Positions 42,267 through 53,020 of a DNA stretch of 64,000 nt are shown here, in pieces. A program made the position numbers and the translations under genes. Source of the stretch: Variovorax sp. PAMC26660 (lineage in GTDB: Bacteria; Pseudomonadota; Gammaproteobacteria; Burkholderiales; Burkholderiaceae_C); contig NZ_CP060295.1 of the NCBI RefSeq assembly GCF_014302995.1, positions 1,054,001-1,118,000 of the forward strand, given 5' to 3'. The notes below the pieces were generated by a model. That model was not told the DNA's origin, made no database searches, and saw nothing but the letters and a program-made list of their open reading frames with translations. How positions within the stretch are numbered: position 1 is the first letter of the stretch; each line of letters opens with the position of its first letter.

Positions 42267-45200
42267 GGGGCGCTCACTGCTTCGGCCAGCGCGCGGCTCA
42301 TGGCTTCGAACTGGAACTGGCGGGCCAGCACGCGCTGGGCTTCGGTCCACGCCACGCACTCGGGCTGCGCGGCGTCGATGTCGTCGAGCTGGTTCATGAT
42401 GCCGCGGAAGTAGCCCAGGCTCACCGCCTCTTCGAGCGCGCGCAGCCGAGGCAGTGAAGGCGCCAGCATGGCCCGCGGCGCCACGGCCGCGGGCGCAGGC
42501 TTGACGGCAGCTTCGGTCCATTGAAGGCCCAGCCGGCGTTCGAGCCAGTCGAGCAGTTCGGTGTGGCGCACCGGCTTGACGAAGAAGTCCTCGGGCACGA
42601 TGCCCACGTCGTTGTCGAGCCCCTTGTCGAAGGCGTTGGCCGAGACGATGGCGACCGAGGCATCGACCAGCCCCAGCTTGCGTGCGCGGCGGATGGTTTC
42701 CCAGCCATCGATGCCCGGCATCGCGAGGTCGACGAACATCGCGTCGGGCCGGTAGCCGGCGGCGATGAGGTCGAGCGCGTCATGCCCGCTGGCCGCGCTG
42801 CGCAGCTCGAAGCCCAGCGGCGCGAGCACATGGCCAAGCAGGTCGCGATCGGCCTCTTCGTTGTCGACCACCAGCAGGCGACGGCGCGGGCCTTCATAGC
42901 CGCGTCGCGCGCGCTGCACCGGCGCGGGCCGGTTGGCGGCGACCGCGATGTCATGCACGCGCGGCAGGAACAGGCGCACGCAGAAGAGCGAGCCCACGCC
43001 CGGCGTGCTGCGCACCTTCATCTCGCCGCCCATCAGGTCGGTCAGCATCTTGGCGATGGTGAGCCCGAGCCCCGCACCCGGTGCGGCCGACGCGCCGGCC
43101 GTATTGCCGCGCGCGAAGGGCTCGAAGATGCGCTCGATGTCCTCGGCCGGCATGCCGGGTCCGGTGTCCTCGATCTCCACCGAGGCGAACTCGCGCGCAT
43201 AGGCCAGCCGCAGCGTGACCTGCCCCGCCGCCGTGAACTTGATCGCGTTGCCCAGCAGGTTGATGAGGATCTGGCACACGCGCTTTTCGTCGGCGCGCAC
43301 CACCTCGGGCAACGGTCCCGCGGCCTCGAAGCGGAACTGCAGGCCCTTCTCGGCCGCCTGCAGCTCGAACATGTCGGCCAGCTCGCGCAGTGTGTCGGCA
43401 AAGCGCATCGGCCGTGCATGCAGCGTGAGCTTGCCAGCCTCGATGTGCGCAATGGCCAGCGTGCCTTCGATGAGCGACAGCAGATGCTCGCCGCCGCGCT
43501 TGATGACGGCCACCGCCTGCTGGCGATGCGGCGGCACGGAATGGTCTTCGCCCATCAGTTGCGCATAGCCCAGGATGCTGTTGAGCGGCGTGCGCAGCTC
43601 GTGACTGATGGCGCTGATGTAGCGGCTCTTGGCCTGGTTGGCCTGATCGGCGGCCTGCCTGGCATGCTCCGCCGCGAGCTTGGCTTGCTCCGCGATCTCG
43701 CGCGCTTCGTCGGCGGTCTGCTTGGCCGCCTGCAGTGCGCGGTCGGTCTCGCGGTGCAGTTCGATCTCGCGCACCAGCAGGTGCGTCTGCCGGTTCGATT
43801 CTTCCTGCGCCACCTTGCGGCTCTGGTGCGCGAGCACCAGCCACCACGCCACGATGCCCGCGATGACCAGCAGCGCCATGTAGGCCTTCAAAAAACCCGA
43901 GCGCAGCGACGACTGCTGCACGCTCGCCCAGGCTTGGGACGCATCTGCCTGCGACGCGAGCGTCAGCGCGCTTTCGGCCAACGCGCGCAACTCCTGCTGG
44001 TAGAGCACGCCGAACACCACGGCCAGCAGCGGCACGATGACCAGCATCAGCAACAGGAAGTGCCCGAGCCCCGTGTCGAGGTAGCGCCAGCTGCGGCGCG
44101 GCAGCAGCCAACGCAAGACAGCAGACCACTGCGCCGACAGGCTCGCGTGCGGCTTGCACAGATCGCCGCAGCGCGCGTCGAGCGTGCAGCACAGCGAACA
44201 GATCGCGCCCTGGTAGGCCGGGCAATGCGCCATGTCCGGTCCTTCGTATTCGCGCTCGCAGATCACGCAGTGCTGCACCTTCAGGCGCTGGTAGCTGCCC
44301 TCTTCGTCGTTGCGCTCGACCCGGGCCCAGCGCACCGCGCGCGAGCCCGCGGCCGGCGCAAACAGCGCGGCGCTGCCCGGCCCCGAGGTGCGCGCCAGGT
44401 AGTACTTGCCGCCGGTCGCCCAGGCCAGCAGCGGCGACGCCACCAGCGCCGTGCCCAGCGCGATCAGTGCCGAGAACGCCTGCGCCAGCGGCCCGAACAC
44501 GCCCAAGTGCGCAGTGATCGACAGCACCGAGGCCAGCGCCATCGCGCCCACGCCCACCGGGTTGATGTCCCACAGGTGCGCGCGCTTGAACTCGATGCCC
44601 GGCGGCGACAGCCCCAGCGGCTTGTTGATGACCAGGTCGGCCACCACGGCCATCATCCAGGCGATGGCGATGTTGGCGAACAGTCCGAGCACGTCGCCCA
44701 GCGCCTCGAACACGTTCATCTCCATCAGCATGAAGGCGATCAGCGCGTTGAACACCACCCACACCACGCGCCCCGGATGGCTGTGCGTCACGCGCGAGAA
44801 GAAATTGCTCCAGGCCAGCGACCCCGCATAGGCATTGGTGACGTTGATCTTCAGCTGCGAGATCACCACGAACAGCGCCGTCGCCGCCACCGCCCAGCCG
44901 TAGTTCGGAAACACGTACTCGTAGGCCGCCAGGTACATCTGGTTCGGATCGACCGCGCGCTCGACGGGCACCATGTGCGTGATCGCCAGGTAGGCCAGCA
45001 GCGCGCCGCCGAGCATCTTGAACACGCCCAGCACCACCCACCCCGGCCCGCCGGCCAGCACGCCGGCCCACCAGCGCCGCGCCGTCGCGGCCGTGCGCGC
45101 GGGCATGAAACGCAGGTAGTCGGCCTGTTCGCCCATCTGGGTGATCAGCGCAATGCCGACCGTCAGGGCTGCGCCAAACAGGTGCAGATCGAATCCCTTG

Positions 45201-45898
45201 GTGCCGGCCCTGACCCCGTTGTAGTGCGCAATGCCCGCGAACGCACCAGGATCGCGCACCAGCACATAGACGAAAGGCACCACCAGCATCAGCAGCCACA
45301 GCGGCTGGGTCCACAGTTGCAGCCGGCTGATGGCCGACACCCCGTGCGTGACCAGGGGAATCACCACCAGCGCACACACCAGGTAGCCCCAGACCGGTGG
45401 AATGCCCAGCGCCAGTTCCAGCGCGTAAGCCATCACCGCCGCTTCGAGCGCGAAGAAGATGAAAGTGAAGGAGGCGTAGATCAGCGAGGTGAGCGTCGAG
45501 CCGATATAGCCGAAGCCGGCGCCGCGCGTGAGCAGGTCCATGTCGACCCCGTAGCGCGCCGCGTACACGCTGATCGGCAGCCCCGCCAGGAAGATGATGA
45601 GCCCCGTCGCCAGGATCGCCCAGAAGGCGTTGGCAAAGCCGTACTGCACCAGCAAGGTGGCACCGACCGCTTCGAGCACGAGGAACGACGCCGCCCCGAA
45701 GGCCGTGTTGGCCACCCGCCATTCGGACCATTTGCGAAAGCGCTGGGGCGTGTAGCGCAGGGCGTAGTCCTCCAGCGTTTCGCTGGCCACCCAGCTGTTG
45801 TAGTCGCGCCGGACCTTGACGATGCGCTGGGGCGCGTCGTCGGGGGTGGCGGTCTGGGTGTCGGGGTTCACACCGTTTCGGTGCATCTTTCGTGCCAT
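42263..45898 (-). CDS. NCS1 permease-histidine kinase fusion (hybrid sensor)
   Basis: This is a 1211-residue membrane fusion. Residues about 40-500 are an NCS1 nucleobase/allantoin-type transporter (for example [18 protein letters not shown]). A Cys-rich cytoplasmic segment follows near 543-585 (CVICERE, AICSLCC, CGDLCK), then two membrane helices (about 608-690), a coiled coil, HisKA with His766 in [13 protein letters not shown], HATPase ([19 protein letters not shown]) and a receiver with Asp near 1052 ([11 protein letters not shown]). About 90 extra residues close the protein. The start at [10 protein letters not shown] is provisional. It overlaps the LuxR regulator and is divergent from ureA. 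The permease half probably senses or carries a nitrogen compound. Confidence 0.9.
45869..45885. promoter_or_regulatory. NtrC-like binding palindrome
   Basis: CACACC-GTTTC-GGTGCA matches the NtrC consensus TGCACC-N5-GGTGCA at 10 of 12 positions. It lies about 35 bases upstream of the -24 box of the ureA sigma-54 promoter and over the 5' end of the kinase gene. A single site is seen. Confidence 0.5.
45882..45897 (-). promoter_or_regulatory. sigma-54-like element facing the kinase gene
   Basis: On the minus strand TGGCACG-AAAG-ATGCA matches the -24/-12 consensus at 11 of 12 positions with GG-N10-GC spacing. It overlaps the first kinase codons, so if real, translation must start further inside (for example at a GTG near 45871) or the match is coincidental. 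Confidence 0.3.
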
Positions 45899-45919
45899 CC
45901 GTACGACTTTTGGCGAACA

Positions 45920-45935
45920 GGGCACGACTGTTGCA
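45920..45935 (+). promoter_or_regulatory. sigma-54 promoter of the urease operon
   Basis: GGGCACG-ACTG-TTGCA has GG (45921-45922) and GC (45933-45934) exactly ten bases apart and matches TGGCACG-N4-TTGCW at 11 of 12 positions. The predicted start is near 45946, about 45 bases before ureA. A weaker sigma-70 pair (TTGCAA, CATAAT, 15-base spacer) overlaps it. Confidence 0.6.
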
Positions 45936-45990
45936 AAGAAGAAGGCTTGCCCATAATGGCCGCCTCCCTCCGCCACCCGATGCCGATCCC

Positions 45991-46293
<303 letters not shown>

Positions 46294-46317
46294 CACCCAG
46301 AACAAGAGAGACCTCTC

Positions 46318-46920
46318 ATGCGCCACACCGCTGCTTCCAAGACCCTCGCCCTGCTCGCCTTCCTGCTGCCTTTGGCGGCCAGCGCCCACACCGGCGTCGA
46401 CGGCGGCCTGCACCACGGCTTCCCCACCGGCTTCATGCATCCGCTGACCGGCGCGGACCACCTGGCGGCCATGGTCGCGGTCGGCCTGTGGAGCGCATTG
46501 GCCGCGCGCCGCGCCTGGCCCGATCTGCTGTGGGCGCCATTGGCCTTCGCCAGCATGCTGCTGGTCGGTGCGCTGATGGGTCTGGCGGGCGTGCAGTTGC
46601 CGGCGGTCGAGCCGATGATCGCGGCCTCGCTGCTGGTGCTGGGCCTGCTGGTGGTCACGCGCATTCACCTGCCGGCCGTGGTGGCGATGGCAGTGGTCGG
46701 CGTGTTCGCCGTGTTCCACGGTGTGGCGCACGGCTACGAACTGGCGAGCGAAGAAGGCGCGGGTCTCACGCTGGCGGGCATGGTCTGCGCGACCGTGCTG
46801 CTGCATGCCGCGGGCATCGCCATCGGCTGGGCGCTGCGCCATGCCAACGCCTGGCTGCCGCGCATTGCCGGCGCCGCCGTGGTCGGCCTCGGCGCGACGC
46901 TGCTGGCCCAGGCGATCTGA
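46318..46920 (+). CDS. ureJ: HupE/UreJ family nickel permease-like protein
   Basis: UreJ is a membrane protein thought to import or handle nickel for urease. The 200-residue protein has a signal-like N-terminus ([17 protein letters not shown]), then the HupE signature [20 protein letters not shown] with metal-binding His and Asp, and about six hydrophobic helices. A second His cluster is [11 protein letters not shown]. It lies between ureA and ureB, as in several betaproteobacterial urease operons. Nickel as the ion is a family inference supported by the neighbours. Confidence 0.93.
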   Translation: MRHTAASKTLALLAFLLPLAASAHTGVDGGLHHGFPTGFMHPLTGADHLAAMVAVGLWSALAARRAWPDLLWAPLAFASMLLVGALMGLAGVQLPAVEPMIAASLLVLGLLVVTRIHLPAVVAMAVVGVFAVFHGVAHGYELASEEGAGLTLAGMVCATVLLHAAGIAIGWALRHANAWLPRIAGAAVVGLGATLLAQAI

Positions 46921-46927
46921 GGCCGCC

Positions 46928-47233
46928 ATGACACCCGGCGAACTCTTCACCGACGACGGCGAGCACACGCTCAACCCCGGACGCCGCACCCTCACGCTGG
47001 TGGTGCAGAACACCGCCGACCGGCCGATCCAGGTCGGCTCGCACTATCACTTTGCCGAAACCAACGGGGCCCTCGGCTTCGACCGCGAGGCCGCGCGCGG
47101 CATGCGGCTGAACATTGCCTCGGGCGCCGCAGTGCGCTTCGAGCCGGGCCAGCAGCGCACGGTCGAGCTGGTCGATTTTTCGGGTGATCGCATCGTCTAT
47201 GGCTTTCGCGGCCTCGTTCAAGGAAAGCTCTAA
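46928..47233 (+). CDS. ureB: urease subunit beta
   Basis: This is a 101-residue urease beta subunit starting [19 protein letters not shown] and containing the standard [20 protein letters not shown] and [21 protein letters not shown] segments. It assembles with UreA and UreC into the trimer of trimers. The ATG follows ureJ by eight bases, and ureC begins four bases after the stop. Confidence 0.98.
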   Translation: MTPGELFTDDGEHTLNPGRRTLTLVVQNTADRPIQVGSHYHFAETNGALGFDREAARGMRLNIASGAAVRFEPGQQRTVELVDFSGDRIVYGFRGLVQGKL

Positions 47234-47236
47234 AGC

Positions 47237-48955
<1,719 letters not shown>

Positions 48956-49012
48956 AGCCGGGGTATGCGCCTGCTTGACAGGCTGCGTATCCTCGAAGGT
49001 ACTCATCCAGTC

Positions 49013-49040
49013 AACGGGCGCCGTTGGGGCACCCCTTTTT
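49013..49040 (+). terminator. possible attenuator between ureC and ureE
   Basis: GGGCGCC (49016-49022) pairs with GGCACCC (49028-49034), six pairs and one mismatch, and is followed by C-TTTTT (49036-49040), five bases before the ureE ATG. An alternative small stem AACGG/CCGTT overlaps it. It could lower expression of the accessory genes relative to ureABC. Confidence 0.4.
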
Positions 49041-49044
49041 CATC

Positions 49045-49656
49045 ATGCTCACCGCCAACAAACTCATGCCCCAGGGCCGCGGCCTTGCGCCCGTGTTGCT
49101 CAAGCGCGCCGCCACCATCGAACTCGATTGGGACGTGCGCCAGAAAAGCCGTTTCGACGCCACCGACTCGCAGGGCCGGCAGCTCGGCATCTTCCTGCCG
49201 CGCGGCACTGCGGTGCGCGGCGGTGACGTGCTGGTGGCCGAAGACGGATCGCTGATTCGCGTGATCGCCGCGCCGCAGTCAGTGCTGCGCATCACGCACT
49301 GCACTGCGCACGGGACGCCCTTCGACCTGACGCGCGCGGCCTATCACCTGGGCAACCGGCATGTGCCGATCGAACTCAAGCCCGACCATTTGAAGATCGA
49401 GCCCGACCACGTGCTGGCCGACATGCTGCGTTCGATGCATCTGATCGTGGTGGCGGTCGAGGAAGCCTTCGAACCCGAGGGCGGCGCGTATGGGTCGCAC
49501 GGCGGTGGTCACAGCCATGACAACTCGCACGACCATGGCCATTCGCACAGCAGCGGTAGCAAAGGGCCGAAGCCACTCGTGCTTGCACCGGAACTGCTCG
49601 ACGACCATGAGCATTCGCACGGTCACGACCATGGGCACCACGGGCATTCCCACTGA
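49045..49656 (+). CDS. ureE: urease accessory nickel chaperone UreE
   Basis: UreE delivers nickel to the UreG-UreF-UreD complex. The 203-residue protein has the N-terminal peptide-binding domain (RGRGLAPVLLKRAATIELDW-like region), the C-terminal metallochaperone domain with AYHLGNRHVPIELK, and a long histidine tail rich in GHSH and HDHGH repeats that binds several nickel ions. The start at 49045 (MLTANKL) is preferred over an ATG seven codons upstream, which overlaps the possible attenuator. ureC ends 89 bases earlier, and a repeat-rich gap of 355 bases separates ureE from ureF. Confidence 0.96.
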   Translation: MLTANKLMPQGRGLAPVLLKRAATIELDWDVRQKSRFDATDSQGRQLGIFLPRGTAVRGGDVLVAEDGSLIRVIAAPQSVLRITHCTAHGTPFDLTRAAYHLGNRHVPIELKPDHLKIEPDHVLADMLRSMHLIVVAVEEAFEPEGGAYGSHGGGHSHDNSHDHGHSHSSGSKGPKPLVLAPELLDDHEHSHGHDHGHHGHSH

Positions 49657-49716
49657 GATGCAGCCTTGTCTTTTTGTTCGTCGCATTGGGCGGGTTTTGC
49701 GCTGTTGTTCAGGGCG

Positions 49717-49810
49717 ACGCTCACGCCGACACGGGGCTCTTTTTCGCGAATGTCCCCCGCTTCGCTCCTCCTTTATTTCGCGAAAAAGAGCCCCGTATCG
49801 ACGTGAGCGT
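49717..49810. repeat. 94-base composite palindromic unit A
   Basis: Outer arms ACGCTCACG/CGTGAGCGT and a 20-base inner stem (49731-49750 with 49777-49796) surround a 37-base core (49745-49781). The core recurs as a perfect inverted copy in unit B. With unit B it explains most of the 355-base gap between ureE and ureF. No gene is seen there. Confidence 0.75.
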
Positions 49811-49855
49811 TGGACAGAGTGGTCGTTGATCGCAGGATCACCAGCAGCGTGCCCC

Positions 49856-49949
49856 AGTGCGAATGACACCAGGTGCTCCCCGCAGCGAAATAAAGGAGGA
49901 GCGAAGCGGGGGACATTCGCGGAGGGGAGCACCCGGTGTCATTCGCACT
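49856..49949. repeat. 94-base composite palindromic unit B (inverted)
   Basis: 26-base arms (49856-49881 and 49924-49949, one mismatch) enclose the same 37-base core (49885-49921) as unit A in opposite orientation. Flank lengths (29 and 28 bases) mirror unit A. The arm sequences differ from A but keep self-complementarity. Confidence 0.75.
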
Positions 49950-50011
49950 CGCCCCGGACAAACGCCCCCGAACAAACGCACAGCGAACACACCCCGCGGT
50001 AGAGAACTGAC

Positions 50012-50701
50012 ATGCAAAAACCGTCCGGCACACCCGGCGCCCACAGTCTCCTGCAGCTCATCTGGCTGGCGTCCCCAGCACTCCCGGTCGGCGGCTTCTC
50101 GTACTCCGAAGGCGTCGAGGCGGCCGTCGAATGGGCCGGCATCGATTCGGAATCGAAAGCCGCCGAATGGCTTTCCGACCAGTTGCACCTGAGCTTCGCG
50201 CGCGGCGACCTCGCCCTGGTGGCGCAAGCCATCGCAGCCTGGCGCGCGAACGACACGCAGCGCATCCGCGAACTCAACGAATGGGTGATGGTCACGCGCG
50301 AATCGGCCGAATTCTTCCTGCAGACCGAACAGATGGGGCGCTCCTTCGTCGAGTGGCTCAAGCTGCACCATGCCGACACGGCCGAGGTCTTCGCGAACCT
50401 GCCCGCGACCTACCCGGTGGCCTTCGCATTCGCCGTCAGCCGCACCGGCGCCACCGTGCACGACGGCTGCCTGGCCTTTGCCTTCGGCTGGGCCGAGAAC
50501 ATGGTCGCCGCCGCCGTGAAGGCCGTGCCGCTCGGCCAAAGCGCGGGCCAGCGCATCCTCGGGCAGTTGGCGAACGACATCCCCGCCGCCGTGACCCGCG
50601 CCATGAGCCTCACCGACGACGAACGCCAGGCCTTCGCGCCCCTGCTGGCGGTGTTGTCGGCCCGCCATGAAACACAATATTCCCGCCTCTTCCGAAGCTG
50701 A
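50012..50701 (+). CDS. ureF: urease accessory protein UreF
   Basis: UreF links UreD and UreG in the nickel-loading complex and gates GTP hydrolysis. The 229-residue all-helical protein shows the family motifs [19 protein letters not shown], the [17 protein letters not shown] region and [22 protein letters not shown]. It follows the two palindromic repeats, and its ATG is 16 bases before the ureG ATG-to-stop unit begins. The missing UreD partner must be encoded elsewhere. Confidence 0.95.
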   Translation: MQKPSGTPGAHSLLQLIWLASPALPVGGFSYSEGVEAAVEWAGIDSESKAAEWLSDQLHLSFARGDLALVAQAIAAWRANDTQRIRELNEWVMVTRESAEFFLQTEQMGRSFVEWLKLHHADTAEVFANLPATYPVAFAFAVSRTGATVHDGCLAFAFGWAENMVAAAVKAVPLGQSAGQRILGQLANDIPAAVTRAMSLTDDERQAFAPLLAVLSARHETQYSRLFRS

Positions 50702-50716
50702 ACCGGACACCTGCCC

Positions 50717-51367
50717 ATGACCTCCGCCCTGCACCACATCCCCCACCGCACCAAGAGACTGCCCCCACTGCGCGTGGGCATCGGCGGCCCGGTCGGCTCG
50801 GGCAAGACCACGCTGCTCGAAATGCTCTGCAAGGCGATGCGCGACAAGTACGACCTGATCGCCATCACCAACGACATCTACACCAAGGAAGACCAGCGCC
50901 TGCTCACAGTGGCCGGCGCGCTGCCGGCCGAACGCATCATGGGCGTGGAAACTGGCGGCTGCCCGCATACCGCGATCCGCGAAGACGCCTCGATCAACCT
51001 CGAAGCCATCGACCGCATGCTCGAAGACTTTCCGAACGCCGACATCGTGTTCGTCGAGTCGGGCGGCGACAACCTCGCGGCCACCTTCAGCCCCGAGCTG
51101 TCGGACCTGACGATCTACGTGATCGATGTGGCCGCCGGCGAGAAGATCCCGCGCAAGGGCGGCCCCGGCATCACCAAGAGCGACCTGTTCATCATCAACA
51201 AGACCGACCTTGCGCCCTACGTCGGCGCCAACCTCGACGTGATGGAGCAGGATACGCAGCGCATGCGCCGCCAGCGCCCTTATGTGATGACCAACCTCAA
51301 GACCCACACGGGCGTGGCCGAGGTGGTGGCGTTCATCGAGCAGCGCGGGATGCTCGTCACCGGCTGA
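50717..51367 (+). CDS. ureG: urease accessory GTPase UreG
   Basis: UreG is the SIMIBI GTPase that powers nickel insertion. The 216-residue protein has the P-loop [15 protein letters not shown], the metal-binding CPH motif in [15 protein letters not shown], the switch region [16 protein letters not shown], and the guanine-specificity motif [12 protein letters not shown]. It follows ureF by 15 bases, ends the operon and converges on an unrelated gene 12 bases away. Confidence 0.97.
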   Translation: MTSALHHIPHRTKRLPPLRVGIGGPVGSGKTTLLEMLCKAMRDKYDLIAITNDIYTKEDQRLLTVAGALPAERIMGVETGGCPHTAIREDASINLEAIDRMLEDFPNADIVFVESGGDNLAATFSPELSDLTIYVIDVAAGEKIPRKGGPGITKSDLFIINKTDLAPYVGANLDVMEQDTQRMRRQRPYVMTNLKTHTGVAEVVAFIEQRGMLVTG

Positions 51368-51379
51368 GTCGACGGGCGC

Positions 51380-51907
51380 TCAGAGTTCGCTGCCGTCCCG
51401 CAACTGCCGCGCCTTGTAGACCAGCCGCACGCTCGCGCGGCGCGGGTCGCTGACCTGCTGCACATAGACGTCGGTGTCGTTGCTCACCCACGCGGCATAG
51501 GCGCTGCCCGGATCGCGCGACGCCAGCTCGTTGCCGAACACACCCCGTCCCCATTGCACGAGCGCTGCAAAAGCCGCTGCGCCGCTGTCGGGCAGTGACT
51601 GCGCGGTCGCCACGTATTCGACGCGCCGCAGCTCGGAGGCGGCAAAGAAGAAAGTGGGCTCGAACGTCAGCCCCGCCATCGCGACGGGAGCGGCGCGCCA
51701 ACTGCCAAGCAGGCCACCGGTCAGGCGCTGCGGCCGCTGCACGTGTTCCGCTGCGGGCAATGCGGCGCGCAGCTCGTCGGCCGTCATGCCCAGACGCACG
51801 CCCGGTGGCAGGGCCTGCGCATGCAGCGCACCGGCGGCCAGCATGGCAGCGCCGGCGGCAAGCGCCCGGAGAAGGGTCGAAGAGGCAATGGATCGCACGT
51901 GAAGCAT
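51380..51907 (-). CDS. hypothetical exported protein
   Basis: This is a 175-residue protein of no family I recognise. The start at 51907 gives a signal peptide (MLHVRSIASSTLLRAL plus LAAGAAMLAAGALHAQA). The mature N-terminus LPPGVRLGMTADELRAALPA resembles secreted proteins with a short repeat-like helix found in Burkholderiales, followed by beta-rich stretches (FEPTFFFAASELRRVEYVA, AYAAWVSNDTDVYVQQVSDP). It converges on ureG with 12 bases between. No functional claim is made. Confidence 0.65.
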   Translation of the reverse strand: MLHVRSIASSTLLRALAAGAAMLAAGALHAQALPPGVRLGMTADELRAALPAAEHVQRPQRLTGGLLGSWRAAPVAMAGLTFEPTFFFAASELRRVEYVATAQSLPDSGAAAFAALVQWGRGVFGNELASRDPGSAYAAWVSNDTDVYVQQVSDPRRASVRLVYKARQLRDGSEL

Positions 51908-52006
51908 CTGGAGAAAGGCGTCGGCACCGTGGGACCGCGAGTATGACGCGGAGTTCCACAGTGCCGCCACCGCCCTGTGCCGGCCCCACCAGAGCGCCCG
52001 GCGCGC

Positions 52007-52876
52007 TCAGTGCGCCTGCATCTGCCCGAAGCGGCCGCTGCCGAAGTCCTTCATGGCCTGCGCGATCTCGTCGCGCGTGTTCATCACGAACGGGCCGTGC
52101 CCGACGATGGGTTCGTCGATCGGCTCGCCGCTCAGCAGCAACACCACGGCGTCGTTGTTCGCGTCCAGCGTCAGCGCATCGCCGGCGCGGTCGAGCAGCA
52201 CCATCTGCGCATCGCGCGCCACCTCGTCGCCGTTCACCATCACCGTGCCGCGCAGCACGACGATGGCGGCCACGCGGCCTTCGGGCACCGGCAGCGTCAC
52301 GCTCGCGCCCTTGTTCAGGCGCACGTCCCACACGTCGATGGGCGTGAAGGTGTGGGCCGGTCCCTTGTGGCCGAGGTAGTCGCCCGCGATCACGCGCAGG
52401 CGGGCCGCGCCGTCGTCGAGTTCCACCGATGGAATCTGCGCATCGGTGATGCCCTGGTAGCCGGGTGCGGCCATCTTGTCCCTGGCGGGCAGGTTGACCC
52501 ACAGCTGCACCATCTCAAGCTCGCCACCGTCGCGGGTGAAGGCGTCGGAATGGAACTCTTCATGCAGGATGCCCGCGCCCGCGGTCATCCACTGCACGTC
52601 GCCGGGGCCGATGGTGCCGCCCTGCCCGGTCGAGTCGCGGTGCGACACCTCGCCCTTGTAGACGATGGTCACGGTCTCGAAGCCACGGTGCGGGTGCTGG
52701 CCCACGCCGCGCGGCTGAACGGTGGGCTCGAACTTCGCCGGGCCGGCGTAGTCGAGCAGCAAGAACGGGCTGGTGTGGCGGCCCAGCGTGTCGTAGCTGA
52801 ACAGCGAGCGCACGGGAAAACCGTCGCCCACCCAATGGGGGCGCGGTGCGCTGTAGGTGCCGAGGATCTTCTTCAT
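52007..52876 (-). CDS. pirin-family bicupin protein
   Basis: This is a 289-residue bicupin of the pirin family; bacterial members often have quercetin 2,3-dioxygenase-like activity or act as regulators. The N-terminal cupin holds the metal ligands in GQHPHRGFETVTIVYKGEV, with GGTIGPGDVQWMTAGAGILHEE following. The start at 52876 gives MKKILGTYSAPRPHWVG; a longer frame to 52939 is not family-like. It is divergent from a LysR gene, which probably controls it in response to a small molecule. Confidence 0.9.
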   Translation of the reverse strand: MKKILGTYSAPRPHWVGDGFPVRSLFSYDTLGRHTSPFLLLDYAGPAKFEPTVQPRGVGQHPHRGFETVTIVYKGEVSHRDSTGQGGTIGPGDVQWMTAGAGILHEEFHSDAFTRDGGELEMVQLWVNLPARDKMAAPGYQGITDAQIPSVELDDGAARLRVIAGDYLGHKGPAHTFTPIDVWDVRLNKGASVTLPVPEGRVAAIVVLRGTVMVNGDEVARDAQMVLLDRAGDALTLDANNDAVVLLLSGEPIDEPIVGHGPFVMNTRDEIAQAMKDFGSGRFGQMQAH

Positions 52877-52963
52877 GGGGTGCTCCTTCTGAACGCCCTC
52901 CCGATGCGGGAAAGCCATGTACAGAGGATGCGGCCGCAACGATGGTTTGAGTAGATGCCAGAA

Positions 52964-52994
52964 TTCGCCTTCATCGTTCCATTTGGCGAACGAT
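52964..52994. promoter_or_regulatory. nested inverted repeats in the pirin/LysR gap
   Basis: TTCGCC (52964-52969) with GGCGAA (52985-52990), and ATCGTT (52973-52978) with AACGAT (52989-52994), are perfect inverted repeats that overlap each other in the divergent promoter. They are plausible LysR recognition and activation sites. Confidence 0.5.
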
Positions 52995-53020
52995 CAAGGG
53001 CAACGGAGGCCTGGCAAACC

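Noticed and set aside
49279..50033. Small open frames across the ureE-ureF gap
   Set aside because: They are translations of the palindromic repeats and of ureE on the wrong strand, without a conserved protein signature.
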